DNA from: Treponema sp.
GTDB lineage: Bacteria; Spirochaetota; Spirochaetia; Treponematales; Breznakiellaceae
Length of the DNA stretch: 59,213 nt
Assembly (NCBI GenBank): GCA_009788065.1
Contig: WQSF01000008.1
Coordinates: 1-59,213, forward strand
Direction of reading: 5' to 3'
This document shows positions 33,733-44,216 of the stretch, one piece after another; the first letter of the stretch is position 1; the number at the start of each line of letters is the position of its first letter. Both the position numbers and the translations under genes were made by a program. Below the pieces are notes generated by a model that worked only from the letters and a program-made list of their open reading frames with translations, did not search any database and had not been told where the DNA came from.

Positions 33733-35576
33733 TATCCAAAACTTCAATCGCCGAAGTAAGCTCGCGTCTTGACGCGGTCTCTGTAGTGGGAGATTATGTA
33801 CGTCTTGAAAAAAAAGGCGGGCGCTGGTGGGGAAAATGTCCCTTTCACGGCGGCGGTCAGGAAAAAACGCCTTCTTTTAAAGTAGACCCCGATTCAAAAA
33901 TGTACTATTGCTTCGGATGCAGTAAGGGAGGCAGTGTTATCAGCTTTGTAATGGAAATGGAAAAAATTTCTTATCCTGAAGCGATAAAAACCCTTGCGAA
34001 AAAAACAGGCATTGAACTTGTTATGGAAGAAGGAAGCGGCGCTGAAACTGAAAATGATACTTCCGCCAAGGAAGAGCTTTATGAACTGTACAAAAGAACG
34101 ACAGTTACTTTTAAGCATTTTCTGCTTGAAAAACCTGAAGGAAAAGCGGCTCTAAATTACATTAAAGAAAGAGGTATATCAGACAGGATGATCGAGCAGT
34201 TCAATCTTGGATACGCTCCTTCGGATCGTGATTTTTTATACAAGTTTTTACAGCAGAAAGGCTACTCGGATCAATTTTTGGAAAAATCGGGATTATTTTC
34301 TTCAAAATATAAAAAACTTCCTTTATTTTCCGGCAGACTGATGTTTCCGATTTCTGACTTGCAGGGAAGAATTGTCGCTTTCGGGGGAAGGGCGATGCCT
34401 ACAGCTCTTCAAAGCGATAAGGAAAGCCCCAAATATATCAACTCGCCAGAAACCGGGATTTATAACAAAGGACAGGTTTTGTTTGCCATTGATTTGGCGA
34501 AACCTGAAATGAGGCAAAGTAAGACCGTATACCTTGCGGAAGGGTATATGGACGTAATCGCCCTTCATGAAGCCGGTATTTCAAATGCCGTAGCGCCTCT
34601 CGGAACCGCCTTTACAGACAGTCAGGTATCATTGCTTAACCGCTGGGTTGAAAAAATAGTGTTAATTTTCGATAATGACGAGGCGGGGCATAAGGCGGCA
34701 TATAAGTCGATTATCGCGTGCCGGAAAGGTAAAATCCCTTCATGCAGTCTTTCTAACCTTCAGGAAGGGTTAAAAAGGGAAATAATCGGAGAGGAAACCG
34801 GAAAATTCAAGGATCCTGCTGAAATATTACAAAAATTCGGTCCAAATGTATTGAAAAATATTTTAAAATTTACTATAAATGACTTTGAATATCTGATTTT
34901 CCGCGGCAGGCTTCAAAATGCCTCTGCAGACGGTAATGTAAACATAAACAAAGCGGTGGAATTCATGTTTCCGTATTTGGATTCGCTTGATTCCGAAATA
35001 GACCGCGATGACTGCATTACAAGAATCGCAGATATTTATAAGATTGAGCGCGGCGCGGTTAAGAATGATTACTCGCGCAAGAAATCTAAAACTTACAGGG
35101 AGTTAGACGATAAAACAGAGGCGCAGAAACCAAAGCTTCAAATCAAGAGAAATGACGAATTAAGTCTCCTTACAAATGTTGCGGTAAACCAGCAGTTGTA
35201 TGCCGATTTCAGAAAAGCTCTTGAGATAAAGGAGATTGATGATCCTGCCGCCAAGGAAATTTTTATCGCGTTGGAAGAATGTTTTAAACATGATGAAAAC
35301 GGAATTGATTCGCTATTATCCAGAATTGAAGACGATGATTTGCGAAATTATATCGCAGACAGGGGAACATCAGGGGAATATTCAGGCGATGCCCGCCGCT
35401 TTATGGAGGACGGTATAAAAAAAATCAAGATTAAAAGACTTGAAAAACGCATTACAGAAATAAATGCGCAAATGCGCGAGGACGAAAGAAAATCTTTTGA
35501 TTTTCTGAATATTGACGAGTTATTGGCGGAAAAAAAGTATATCGATTCACAGATTTTAAAACTTAAGGATAAGTAG
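33723..35576 (+). CDS. dnaG: DNA primase
   Basis: The enzyme makes RNA primers for replication. The protein has 617 residues. The zinc-binding residues are Cys39, His42, Cys63 and Cys66 in CPFH...YYCFGC. The core follows with the EGYMDVIALHEAGISNAVAPLG segment and the TOPRIM acidic motif IFDNDEAGHKAA. The C-terminal helicase-binding region (about 480-617) is poorly conserved, as usual. It overlaps the end of mltG, and rpoD starts 3 nt after its stop. That dnaG-rpoD arrangement is the classical macromolecular-synthesis operon. Confidence 0.97.
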   Translation: MALISKTSIAEVSSRLDAVSVVGDYVRLEKKGGRWWGKCPFHGGGQEKTPSFKVDPDSKMYYCFGCSKGGSVISFVMEMEKISYPEAIKTLAKKTGIELVMEEGSGAETENDTSAKEELYELYKRTTVTFKHFLLEKPEGKAALNYIKERGISDRMIEQFNLGYAPSDRDFLYKFLQQKGYSDQFLEKSGLFSSKYKKLPLFSGRLMFPISDLQGRIVAFGGRAMPTALQSDKESPKYINSPETGIYNKGQVLFAIDLAKPEMRQSKTVYLAEGYMDVIALHEAGISNAVAPLGTAFTDSQVSLLNRWVEKIVLIFDNDEAGHKAAYKSIIACRKGKIPSCSLSNLQEGLKREIIGEETGKFKDPAEILQKFGPNVLKNILKFTINDFEYLIFRGRLQNASADGNVNINKAVEFMFPYLDSLDSEIDRDDCITRIADIYKIERGAVKNDYSRKKSKTYRELDDKTEAQKPKLQIKRNDELSLLTNVAVNQQLYADFRKALEIKEIDDPAAKEIFIALEECFKHDENGIDSLLSRIEDDDLRNYIADRGTSGEYSGDARRFMEDGIKKIKIKRLEKRITEINAQMREDERKSFDFLNIDELLAEKKYIDSQILKLKDK

Positions 35577-35579
35577 TTA

Positions 35580-37469
35580 ATGTTTAATAAAATAAATTTT
35601 ATTTTAAAACAAAAAAAATTATCACCTCTGGCTAAACATTTTCATAAAAAAAATACTTATAAGGCGCATTTATTAAAACAGCCTGAACCGCAAACAACGG
35701 AGCAAAATGAAACATGGCTTGCCGCAGAGCAGGCTGTTTCTGATCCTGCGATAATTAAGCTTCTTGAATACGCAAAAGTAAAAAAATCTCTTTCTTACGA
35801 GGAACTTTCCGATTTTCTTCCAGAGCATATCACAAACTCCGATAAGATCGAACAGGTTCTCGCGCTATTGGAAGCTAACAATGTCCAGCTCATAGAAGAA
35901 GACAGCTCTTCCGAGGAAGAAGAAAGCGATAACCAGAAAAGCCAGGATACTGCGAAGAAAAGACAGGCTGGAAGTTCTTCAGACAAAGACTCTTCCCTTG
36001 TTGACGATCCAATAAGGCTTTATTTAAGAGAAATAGGAAGGGAGCATTTATTAACAGCAGAACAGGAAATTGAACTTTCAAAGTCGATGGAGGAAGGCGA
36101 AAATATTGTAAAAAATGTTATCAAAAGATCAGGGATGGTGATCCCGGAGTTTTACAATATCGCGCAGAAAGCTTTTTCCAAAAAAGATATGCGCGAGTTA
36201 AATCTTTCCAAGAAAGAAATAACTGAGCATATGACAGAATACAGAAGGTTGAATCAATACTACAAGGATACGTTACGCACAATTCAGGTTGACCTTCGCA
36301 ATTACATGGAATTAAAAAAACAGCTTATTTCCAGAGATATGGATTACAAAGAAGACAAGGATTGCGCCAATATAAGAAGGCGTATCATGAAAGCTGTTAA
36401 AAACACGCAGATACATCCAGAGGAAATTCAAACATTTTCTGATAAATTTATTATCGCAGCAAAAAAAATAAAACGTTACAACAAGGAAAAAGAGCGCCTC
36501 GAAAAACATTTAAAAGTTGATTCGTTAAAAGAACTTCGCACTATGGGAAGATTTCTTACGATAAAAGAAGAAAGAGTAAAACTTGAAAAGGAACTCGGAC
36601 TTTCTTCCGACGAGATAAAAGAAAAAATCAGGCTTGTGCAGGTAACGGACAAGAAACTCAGGACGATGGAAGAAGAATTCGAAGAAACCATCGAGAATAT
36701 CGATCAGATGGCAAGCGAAATATTTCACGGCAGAATCATGATGAAAAACGCGAAAGACAGGCTGATAAGGGCGAATTTAAGGCTTGTTGTTTCGATTGCA
36801 AAAAAATATACAAACAGGGGTCTTCAGTTTTTCGATCTTGTGCAGGAAGGCAATATCGGGCTTATAAAAGCGGTAGAAAAATTCGAATATCAAAAAGGGT
36901 TTAAATTTTCAACTTACGCGACATGGTGGATCAGGCAGGCGATAACGCGTTCCATTTCAGATCAGGCAAGAACCATTCGTGTTCCTGTACACATGATCGA
37001 GCAGATTAATAAAGTTGTGCGCGAATCCAGACAGCTCCTTCAGACGCTTGGGCGCGAGCCTACGGACGAAGAAATTGCGGAAAAACTGGGGTGGACTGCG
37101 TTAAAGGTAAAATCCGTAAAAAATGTCGCAAGGGAGCCTATCAGCCTTGAAACGCCGATAGGCGAAGAAGAAGATTCTCTGTTAGGTGATTTTATCGAAG
37201 ACAAAGATGTGGAAAATCCCGCGAACCAGACGGCGTTTAAAGTGCTTCAGGAACAGCTCTCGGGTGTGCTTTCAACGCTTCCCGCGCGCGAACAGGAAGT
37301 TCTAAAAATGCGTTTCGGGCTTGATGACGGATATTCGCTTACTCTAGAAGAAGTAGGTTTATATTTTAATGTTACGCGCGAAAGAATAAGACAGATAGAA
37401 GCGAAAGCGTTAAGGAGGCTGAGGCATCCGAAGAGAAGCCGCAGGCTGAAAGATTATTTGGACCATTAG
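35580..37469 (+). CDS. rpoD: Primary sigma factor RpoD (sigma-70)
   Basis: The protein recognises -35 and -10 boxes of most promoters. It has 629 residues: region 1.1 at the N-terminus followed by an acidic low-complexity patch (SSSEEEES), region 1.2 [21 protein letters not shown], a non-conserved insert, region 2 with [12 protein letters not shown] and [19 protein letters not shown], region 3 [12 protein letters not shown], and region 4 [15 protein letters not shown] with [30 protein letters not shown]. The start is an ATG with AAGGAT about 9 nt upstream. A basic N-terminal extension of about 30 residues ([10 protein letters not shown]) precedes region 1.1. Confidence 0.97.
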   Translation: MFNKINFILKQKKLSPLAKHFHKKNTYKAHLLKQPEPQTTEQNETWLAAEQAVSDPAIIKLLEYAKVKKSLSYEELSDFLPEHITNSDKIEQVLALLEANNVQLIEEDSSSEEEESDNQKSQDTAKKRQAGSSSDKDSSLVDDPIRLYLREIGREHLLTAEQEIELSKSMEEGENIVKNVIKRSGMVIPEFYNIAQKAFSKKDMRELNLSKKEITEHMTEYRRLNQYYKDTLRTIQVDLRNYMELKKQLISRDMDYKEDKDCANIRRRIMKAVKNTQIHPEEIQTFSDKFIIAAKKIKRYNKEKERLEKHLKVDSLKELRTMGRFLTIKEERVKLEKELGLSSDEIKEKIRLVQVTDKKLRTMEEEFEETIENIDQMASEIFHGRIMMKNAKDRLIRANLRLVVSIAKKYTNRGLQFFDLVQEGNIGLIKAVEKFEYQKGFKFSTYATWWIRQAITRSISDQARTIRVPVHMIEQINKVVRESRQLLQTLGREPTDEEIAEKLGWTALKVKSVKNVAREPISLETPIGEEEDSLLGDFIEDKDVENPANQTAFKVLQEQLSGVLSTLPAREQEVLKMRFGLDDGYSLTLEEVGLYFNVTRERIRQIEAKALRRLRHPKRSRRLKDYLDH

Positions 37470-37484
37470 GTCTTAGGAGGGAAT

Positions 37485-38327
37485 ATGGTGACAGAAAGCG
37501 ATCTTGATAAATTAAGATCATTACAGGAAATTATCTATGAAAAAATCGGGCTTGAAAAAAGCATTCAAGAAATTCCAAAACTGCTTGGAACGCAGGAAGA
37601 GCTTTTAAACAGGCTTAAAAAAACTTTTATCGAAAAAAACTCTGATTATGAAAAGATAAAAGCCGAAGAAATTGATTTTAAAAACAGGCTTGCAGAAGTT
37701 GAATCCGCAAGAGAAAAATCAGAGAAGAATATGGACGCCGTAAGCACTCAAAGAGAATATGAAGCGTTAGATAAAGAAATAAAAGACGCTTCGGAGAAAG
37801 AACAGCAGTACAGAAAAGATCTTCAGCAAAGAGAGCGTCTTCTTGCGGAATTGGACGAACAGATTAAACAGCAGGCCTCGCTTATTGAACAGCAGGAAAA
37901 AGAACTTGAAGACCGCAGAAAAAAAATTGAAGCTGAAATCAGCGACAAACAAAAACAGATTGATAATCTTAAAAAGAAAGAAAGCAAACTCACGGAAAAT
38001 CTTGATCAAGAAGTTGTTTTTAAATTCGAAAGAATTATTAAAAACAAAATGGGTATCGGTATTGTAGCGATCAAGGGAAATGTTTGCATGGGATGCCATA
38101 TGATTCTTCCCGTGCAGTTCGCGAACGAAGTTCGTATCGGCGAAGAGTTTGTATTCTGTCCGTATTGTTCCCGCATTCTTTATTACGAGGAATCACCGGA
38201 AGGCGAAGAAGAAATATTCAACACAGAGGATACAGGCGCTCTTTCCGATCTTGATGAAGTTGAAGAAGACGAGTACGACGAAGACGAGGAAGAAGAAGAG
38301 ATCATCAATATTGACTCTGAAGAATAA
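37485..38327 (+). CDS. Coiled-coil zinc-ribbon protein (C4-type, DUF164/CdsZ-like)
   Basis: The protein has 280 residues. Residues 1 to about 180 are one long coiled coil rich in Glu, Lys and Gln. A zinc ribbon follows: CMGCH and CPYC, four cysteines about 25 residues apart. The C-terminus is strongly acidic (about 240-280, EEDEYDEDEEEEE). This family is known from Chlamydia CT398 and related bacterial proteins; partners include a sigma factor, but the cellular role is not settled. It lies 15 nt after rpoD with AGGAGGGA before the ATG. Confidence 0.85.
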   Translation: MVTESDLDKLRSLQEIIYEKIGLEKSIQEIPKLLGTQEELLNRLKKTFIEKNSDYEKIKAEEIDFKNRLAEVESAREKSEKNMDAVSTQREYEALDKEIKDASEKEQQYRKDLQQRERLLAELDEQIKQQASLIEQQEKELEDRRKKIEAEISDKQKQIDNLKKKESKLTENLDQEVVFKFERIIKNKMGIGIVAIKGNVCMGCHMILPVQFANEVRIGEEFVFCPYCSRILYYEESPEGEEEIFNTEDTGALSDLDEVEEDEYDEDEEEEEIINIDSEE

Positions 38328-38332
38328 AAAGT

Positions 38333-38820
38333 AATGAATCATAAGCCGGGTTCTGTGCTAAAAAAGCCTAAGGCTTTTTTAGCTTCGGGTTTTGCATAAC
38401 AAAACCCGGTGAACTCATCCGGTTAGGGACGTTCACTGCTGCCATCTGTCTTAAAAAGACGTTTCCGTCTTTTTTTTGCAGTCTACCTGCGCTTAACCGG
38501 CGGGCAGCCGCGTTAAAAACCTTCAGCTTTTAACAGGAGTCTGCGCTGTACGCAAACATCCGCGCGCTATTTGACTTTGCTCCTGATAAGGCTTGCCATT
38601 CCGGCGCCATTACTGGCGCCGAGGTGGGCTTTTACCCCGCCTTTTCACCCTTACCGTGCGTTTTAAGCGCATGGCGGTTTATTTTCTGTGGCGCTGTCTG
38701 TCTTTAAAGCCTAAAAAAGACTCTAAAACCCGGGAATTACCCGGTATCATGCCCTGCGGAGCCCGGACTTTCCTCCCTTCCAGCATTAAATATACCAAAA
38801 GAGCGGCAGCCTGATTCATT
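38333..38820 (-). ncRNA. rnpB: RNase P RNA
   Basis: On the minus strand the P4 signature GAGGAAAGTCCGGGCTCC is followed by ACAGAAA-AACCGCC, GGTAAGGGTGAAAAGG, the CCCACC segment, then the 3' end ACAGAACCCGGCTTAT. The nine-base segments 38812-38820 and 38333-38341 are perfectly complementary and close helix P1, so the gene is about 488 nt, longer than the usual 350-400. The excess is in extra hairpins, for example arms 38357-38368 and 38372-38383 (12 perfect pairs), 38386-38394 with 38400-38408, and GGCGCC pairs. It processes tRNA 5' ends. This fills the 600-bp gap between the zinc-ribbon and TPR genes. Confidence 0.95.
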
Positions 38821-38897
38821 ACCATGTCAATATAAGCCAATCATTGGAATTATTCAAGACAATTTCTCTTATTTTTAAGTAAAAAACGCAAATTTCA

Positions 38898-38926
38898 TTG
38901 ACACTATATCGAAATTTCTATAGAAT
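38898..38926 (+). promoter_or_regulatory. Sigma-70 promoter of the TPR-mreBCD operon
   Basis: TTGACA (38898-38903), a 17-nt spacer, TAGAAT (38921-38926), 14 nt before the ATG at 38941. The leader would be about 8 nt, with only a weak AAGAAA as a ribosome site. Confidence 0.65.
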
Positions 38927-38940
38927 TTCGTTTAAGAAAC

Positions 38941-39879
38941 ATGAATAAAGATAAATCATGGTCCCAATACGGACGGCATATATACTTACTCAAAAGAATA
39001 CGGACATTTGGAATTGTATTTTTTTCAGTTTTAGTAATTGCGGTTTCAGTGTTAATAGTTATTCAGTTAAAAAATAATACAACAAACGAAAGACGCGAAC
39101 TTTTACGCATTTGGAATGAAGGCGATTACGAACAGGTTTATGAAATAAGTAAAGCTTTTCTTACAGAAAATCCTGTCGATTATTTTTTACTGACGATAAA
39201 CGGTTTTTCCGCGTATCAGTTGGGAATATCGCAGATTAACAATCAAAATACGGTAAGTTACATAGACGAAAGTATTTTTTCTTTAAGAAAGGCGCTGATT
39301 CAAAAAGAAGCGGCAAAAGACGGAAGAGTTTTTTATGTTCTTGGAAAAGCGTACGGTTACAAAGGCGCCGAATATTCAGACCTTGCCGTAAAATATTTGG
39401 AATTGGCGAATAATCTTTCCTATGAGGCGAAGGACATTCCCGAATATCTTGGACTCTCATATGCCGCATACGGCGATTACAGAAAGAGCGTACAGGCGTT
39501 TACACAGGCGTTTGTTTCAGGTGTAATGCCGTCGGACAATCTTTTATTATCGATATCGCGCTCATACATGGCGATGGAAGATTACAACATGGCGCAAAGT
39601 TATCTGTTGCGCTGTATTGAATATTCTGCGGACTCAAAATCGGTTGTTTTATCCCGGTTTATGTTAGCGGAAATTTATCTAATTTTCAATGAATTGGAAA
39701 ACGCGGAAAAACAGTATTTAACAATACTGGAAACATCTGGCGATAACGCGGAAGCCCGCTTTCAGTTAGGTGAACTTTACAGCCTAAAAGGGGACACAAC
39801 GCGCGCGCGTTCGGAATGGAGAATGGCATACAGACAGGATCCGGCTCATGCAAAAGCAAGAGCGCGGTTAAATATATAA
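38941..39879 (+). CDS. Membrane-anchored TPR protein, first gene of the rod-shape operon
   Basis: The protein has 312 residues with one N-terminal membrane helix (about 24-46, [17 protein letters not shown]) and a periplasmic TPR superhelix (about 55-310), for example [19 protein letters not shown] and [20 protein letters not shown]. It lies 17 nt before mreB, so it may organise or assist the elongasome, though that is inferred from position. I recall a protein of the same type before mreB in Treponema pallidum. Confidence 0.8.
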   Translation: MNKDKSWSQYGRHIYLLKRIRTFGIVFFSVLVIAVSVLIVIQLKNNTTNERRELLRIWNEGDYEQVYEISKAFLTENPVDYFLLTINGFSAYQLGISQINNQNTVSYIDESIFSLRKALIQKEAAKDGRVFYVLGKAYGYKGAEYSDLAVKYLELANNLSYEAKDIPEYLGLSYAAYGDYRKSVQAFTQAFVSGVMPSDNLLLSISRSYMAMEDYNMAQSYLLRCIEYSADSKSVVLSRFMLAEIYLIFNELENAEKQYLTILETSGDNAEARFQLGELYSLKGDTTRARSEWRMAYRQDPAHAKARARLNI

Positions 39880-39896
39880 TTGGAGCGGAGGTAGCC

Positions 39897-40925
39897 ATGT
39901 TTGGCGGTATTTCATCAGATTTAGGCATTGATTTGGGAACTTGTAACACACTCATCTACATTAAGGGGAAAGGCATTGTATTAAATGAGCCTTCTGTGGT
40001 TGCTGTGGAGCGCGGCACAAAAAGAATTGTAGCCGTAGGAGCTGATGCAAAGCGCATGCTTTGGAAAACACCTGAGAATATTATTGCGATTAGACCCATG
40101 CGCGATGGAGTTATCGCTGATATTGAATCAACAGAAAAAATGATCCACTGTTTTATAGACCGCGTTTTTCCGCGTTACCGTTTTGTAAAACCAAGAATGG
40201 TAATCGGCGTTCCTTCATGTATTACAGAAGTTGAAAAAAGGGCTGTTGAAGAATGCGCGTATAAATCTGGAGCGAGAGAAGTCCGCGTAATCGAAGAAAG
40301 TCTCGCCGCGGCTATCGGCGCTGATATTCCGATAAGAGAGCCGGCTGGCCACATGATTCTTGACATAGGCGGCGGAACATCTGAAATTTCCGTTATTTCT
40401 CTTGGAGGAATGGTAGTAACAAAGGCGATTAGAACAGGTGGCGATGAATTTGACGATTCAATAATTAAACATATACGCAGCGTTCACAATCTTATCATCG
40501 GAGAGCAGATGGCGGAACGTTTAAAAATCGAAATTGGGAACGCCTCGCCTGACAGATTAATTGATAAAATGGAAATAAAAGGCAATGACGCGATTACAGG
40601 GCTTCCGCGAAGGCTTGAAATCGATTCAGTCGAAGTAAGAGAAGCGCTAAAAGATCCAATAACAAAAATTATCGACGAAATAAAAATAGTGCTTGGAAAA
40701 ACGCCGCCTGAGCTTGCAGCGGACATTGTTGATCGCGGAATTGTTATGACAGGCGGCGGCTCACTTCTTAAAGGCCTTGATAAACTCATTCAAAAGGAAA
40801 CAGGCGTTCCTGCGATAATAGCGGAACAGCCTGAGATCTGCGTAGCTCTGGGGGCAGGTAAATATTTTGATTACATTAAAGGCGCAGACCTGACCAAGAA
40901 TATTTATGACAGACTGAACGGTTGA
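39897..40925 (+). CDS. mreB: Rod-shape-determining actin homologue MreB
   Basis: MreB filaments guide lateral wall synthesis. The protein has 342 residues. Phosphate 1 [11 protein letters not shown], connect and phosphate 2 motifs with [14 protein letters not shown], and the adenosine motif [14 protein letters not shown] are all present. GGAGCGGAGGT before the ATG at 39897 decides the start against a longer frame reaching into the TPR gene. mreC follows after 4 nt. Confidence 0.97.
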   Translation: MFGGISSDLGIDLGTCNTLIYIKGKGIVLNEPSVVAVERGTKRIVAVGADAKRMLWKTPENIIAIRPMRDGVIADIESTEKMIHCFIDRVFPRYRFVKPRMVIGVPSCITEVEKRAVEECAYKSGAREVRVIEESLAAAIGADIPIREPAGHMILDIGGGTSEISVISLGGMVVTKAIRTGGDEFDDSIIKHIRSVHNLIIGEQMAERLKIEIGNASPDRLIDKMEIKGNDAITGLPRRLEIDSVEVREALKDPITKIIDEIKIVLGKTPPELAADIVDRGIVMTGGGSLLKGLDKLIQKETGVPAIIAEQPEICVALGAGKYFDYIKGADLTKNIYDRLNG

Positions 40926-40929
40926 CATT

Positions 40930-41880
40930 ATGCGCGGGGGGGGATTCTTTGGCAGAATGCCGCGAAACAGCGTTCGCAAAGGCGGCGGAGTATTCTCCGC
41001 AGCGCAGATTAATTCGTCCCTTTTTGTTTTTGTAATCCTTATAATTATTTCATCATTGCTTCTTTTAATTTCGGGAAGGGATTTTGTTTTCGGAGTTAAA
41101 AACGCGGGTCTTTCCGTTTTTTCAGGGATAAGAAACGGCATTTATGAAGTTTCTTCGTTTGTGTCAAGATCGGTGCTTTCCATCAAAGAACTCTCAAATT
41201 TAAGGCAAGAGCACGCGGACCTTTTAAAACAACTGGATCGTTTTGAAGAACTGGAAAGAAGCAGCGCGGAAATTTATCAGGAAAATATCAGACTAAAAGA
41301 ACAGCTTGATTTCTCAAGAACATTGCGCTACAGAAGAATACCGGCGCAAATTTCAGGCAGAGATCCTAATAATTTATTTTCCGCCATTGTAATTAATAAG
41401 GGAAGTTACTCAGGAGTTAAAAATGACATGACAGTTGTCGCGTGGCAAAACGGCACTCAGGCTCTTGTTGGAAAAGTAATTCAAACAGGAGTTTTTGAGA
41501 GCCTTGTTATGCCAGTATTCGACATTAACTCGCTTGTGTCATGCCGTTTTTCCGTTTCGCGTTTTGAAGGAATTGTTGAAGGGCAGGGGAATTCCGATTC
41601 TTCGCTTATCATGAGGTTTGTGCCAAGACGCGCGCGAGACGAAATAAATATCGGAGATATTGTTATAACAAGCGGAATGGGAGGCGTATTTCCTTCCGGT
41701 ATTAATATGGGGCGTGTCAGCGGAGTTAATATTCTTGAATATGAAACTACCTTAGAGGTTGAAGTATTGCCGATGATCGATTTTTCAAGGCTCGAATATG
41801 TTTTTATTATTGAAGCCGAAAACATGGAGACAGGCAGGGACACAAACGATAATTCGTTTACAGGAATATACAATGATTAA
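40930..41880 (+). CDS. mreC: Rod-shape-determining protein MreC
   Basis: The protein has 316 residues: a cytoplasmic basic stretch, a membrane helix (about 34-57), a coiled coil (about 85-130, LRQEHADLLKQLDRFEELERSSAEIYQENIRLKEQL split over this range) and the beta-barrel domain (VVAWQNGTQALVGKVIQTG, GDIVITSGMGGVFPSGINMGRV). It bridges MreB/MreD with PBP2. The stop overlaps the mreD start by 8 nt. Confidence 0.93.
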   Translation: MRGGGFFGRMPRNSVRKGGGVFSAAQINSSLFVFVILIIISSLLLLISGRDFVFGVKNAGLSVFSGIRNGIYEVSSFVSRSVLSIKELSNLRQEHADLLKQLDRFEELERSSAEIYQENIRLKEQLDFSRTLRYRRIPAQISGRDPNNLFSAIVINKGSYSGVKNDMTVVAWQNGTQALVGKVIQTGVFESLVMPVFDINSLVSCRFSVSRFEGIVEGQGNSDSSLIMRFVPRRARDEINIGDIVITSGMGGVFPSGINMGRVSGVNILEYETTLEVEVLPMIDFSRLEYVFIIEAENMETGRDTNDNSFTGIYND

Positions 41881-42370
41881 AAGTATTATTTTAACTGTTT
41901 TATTAAGTATAGCCGCCGCTATTTTACAGTCTACATTAATACAGAAGATTGCGTTCCTTAATGTAATTCCAGATTTAGCTCTGTGCATTTTAGTTTTTTC
42001 CGCCTATGTAAACGGAACAATGACAGGACAGGTTTCAGGATTTTTCTCAGGTTTATTTATTGATTTACTCTCTGCCTCCCCGCTTGGAATGAATACCCTG
42101 ATTAGAACGATAATCGGCGCGCTGGCGGGAGTTTTTAAAGGAACGCTTTTTCTTGACTACATTGTTATGCCGGCGATCCTCTGCGCGCTTGCGACAATTC
42201 TTAAAGTATTAATGATTTTTTTACTCCATTTAATAATGGGTTCTGTAATACATGCGTATTCGTTTACAGAATCAGTTTTTTGGATTGAACTTGCGCTTAA
42301 TGTATTAAGCGCTCCTTTATTATTTTTAATTTTAAGGCAATTCAAACCTCTTCTTACAGGAAGGAATTGA
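41873..42370 (+). CDS. mreD: Rod-shape-determining protein MreD
   Basis: The protein has 165 residues with five to six hydrophobic helices covering nearly the whole chain, typical for MreD. The segment IPDLALCILVF and GFFSGLFIDLLSASPLGMNTL are the most conserved parts. The ATG at 41873 has AGGAA upstream and overlaps mreC; a longer frame is in the mreC coding region. mrdA begins 1 nt after its stop. Confidence 0.88.
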   Translation: MIKSIILTVLLSIAAAILQSTLIQKIAFLNVIPDLALCILVFSAYVNGTMTGQVSGFFSGLFIDLLSASPLGMNTLIRTIIGALAGVFKGTLFLDYIVMPAILCALATILKVLMIFLLHLIMGSVIHAYSFTESVFWIELALNVLSAPLLFLILRQFKPLLTGRN

Positions 42371-42371
42371 A

Positions 42372-44207
42372 ATGCACGAAAGTCAGGGAACAAGAGTTAT
42401 TGTATTTAGAGTTCTTTTACTTTTTATATTTTGCGCGTATTCTGTCAGGCTTTTTGGAATGCAGATTCTTTCCGGCGAGATTTACAGAACCCGCGCTGAA
42501 GATATATCAAGAAGGACGTATTTAATTCCGACGCAAAGGGGAGAAATTTACGACAGATATTTTAAAAACCCTTTGGTCGTAAACAGGGATACATTCGCGG
42601 TCAGTATTACTCCTGCAGAAGTACCCCGTGGCAGCATGGATCAGGTTATAAATTCTGTTTCTTTTATTCTAGGCATTTCACCTGACGATATAAGAGCAAG
42701 GCTTCCGAATCAATATTTACAGCTTTATCAGCCTGTAGAAATAGCGTCCAATGTTTCTTTTGCCGTAATTTCAGCTATTGCGGAAAGAAAAAACACATTA
42801 CCCGGGATTTCATGGAATATAAAATCCGTGCGCAACTATGTTGACGTTCAAAGTCTTTCACATATTTTAGGTTATGTTGGCGACATTACGCGCAACGAAC
42901 TGACAACTCTTTATAACCAGGGTTACCAGCAGGGAGATGTTATCGGAAAATCGGGAATAGAGAGAGAGTATGATTCGCTTTTACGCGGTAAACCGGGATG
43001 GGAAACAAGAACCGTTGACTCAAGGGGAAGGCGGATTGCAGGAAGCGAAAACGTCAATAAAGTGCCTCCCGAAATCGGAAAAAACCTTGTTTTAACAATC
43101 GACGCTGATTTACAGAGACTTGTTGAGAGAGCGATGGGAAATCAGATAGGCTCCGCCGTTGTAATGAAACCGTCGACAGGCGAAATCCTCGCTATGGTTT
43201 CTTATCCGTGGTACAACCCGAACATTTTTACAGAAAGCCTTGGAGCTGAATACAGAGCGTTAATTGACGATCCTGATAAACCTCTTTTAAACCGCGCGAT
43301 TCAGTCAAGTTATCCTCCGGCTTCAACTTTTAAAATAATTATGAGTACCGCGGTTCTTTCTGATAACTGCTTCCCGCCTGAACAGACTATAAACTGCACA
43401 GGGGTTATTAATTACGGCGGACGGCCGTGGCATTGCCATGAAAGAAGGTGGGGACACGGGCGCAGAAATTTAAAAGGCGCTCTTGCAGATTCCTGCAATA
43501 TTTATTATATGACTGTAGGCAGGGATTATGTCGGCGCTGAAAGAATTGTAAATTTTTCTACGGATTACGGATACGGAAAAAAAACCGGTATCGATCTCCC
43601 CGGCGAAATAGAAGGTTTTATTCCGACTCCCATGTGGAAAGAAAGGCGTTTTCATGAAAAATGGCAGTTAGGTGACACCATGAATATGTCTATCGGACAG
43701 GGGTATACGCTTGTAACGCCGCTTCAGATGTGCAATATGGTCAGCATGGTTGTAAATAACGGTGTTATATATAAACCTCATGTATTAAAAGAAGTGCGCG
43801 ATCCTGTAACACAGGCGATAGAAACAGTAACAACTCCTCAGGTTTTGCATAAAAGCAATATAGATTCCGATGTTTTTGAATTTGTACGGCAGGATATGAG
43901 AGCGGTTGTCAGCCAGGGTACGGCGCAGTTTTTAAACTCAAGAACAATCCCTGTTCAAATCGCGGGAAAAACAGGCACCGCGCAGATGGGTTTGGATGAC
44001 CGTTTTCACTTATGGTTTACGGCATATGCGCCGTATAACGCCGTAAAAGCGGACGATCAGATAATAGTTACCGTTATTTTTGAATCATCAAATTATCAGA
44101 TTAGTAATCCGACCCTTGTTACAGCGATTATATTTCAGGGACATTTCGCGAAACAGGATTATGATTCTGCGGTGCGTTCTCTTGGATTCCAGCATTTGGT
44201 CAGGTAG
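42372..44207 (+). CDS. mrdA: Penicillin-binding protein 2, elongation transpeptidase
   Basis: The enzyme cross-links peptidoglycan in the elongation complex. The protein has 611 residues: one N-terminal membrane helix, a PBP dimerisation domain, and the transpeptidase with SxxK at YPPASTFKII (Ser nucleophile), SxN at DSCN and KTGTAQ. It pairs with RodA, encoded 9 nt downstream, as the glycosyltransferase. The ATG follows the mreD stop closely with AGGAA upstream. Confidence 0.96.
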   Translation: MHESQGTRVIVFRVLLLFIFCAYSVRLFGMQILSGEIYRTRAEDISRRTYLIPTQRGEIYDRYFKNPLVVNRDTFAVSITPAEVPRGSMDQVINSVSFILGISPDDIRARLPNQYLQLYQPVEIASNVSFAVISAIAERKNTLPGISWNIKSVRNYVDVQSLSHILGYVGDITRNELTTLYNQGYQQGDVIGKSGIEREYDSLLRGKPGWETRTVDSRGRRIAGSENVNKVPPEIGKNLVLTIDADLQRLVERAMGNQIGSAVVMKPSTGEILAMVSYPWYNPNIFTESLGAEYRALIDDPDKPLLNRAIQSSYPPASTFKIIMSTAVLSDNCFPPEQTINCTGVINYGGRPWHCHERRWGHGRRNLKGALADSCNIYYMTVGRDYVGAERIVNFSTDYGYGKKTGIDLPGEIEGFIPTPMWKERRFHEKWQLGDTMNMSIGQGYTLVTPLQMCNMVSMVVNNGVIYKPHVLKEVRDPVTQAIETVTTPQVLHKSNIDSDVFEFVRQDMRAVVSQGTAQFLNSRTIPVQIAGKTGTAQMGLDDRFHLWFTAYAPYNAVKADDQIIVTVIFESSNYQISNPTLVTAIIFQGHFAKQDYDSAVRSLGFQHLVR

Positions 44208-44216
44208 GGAGTATAG

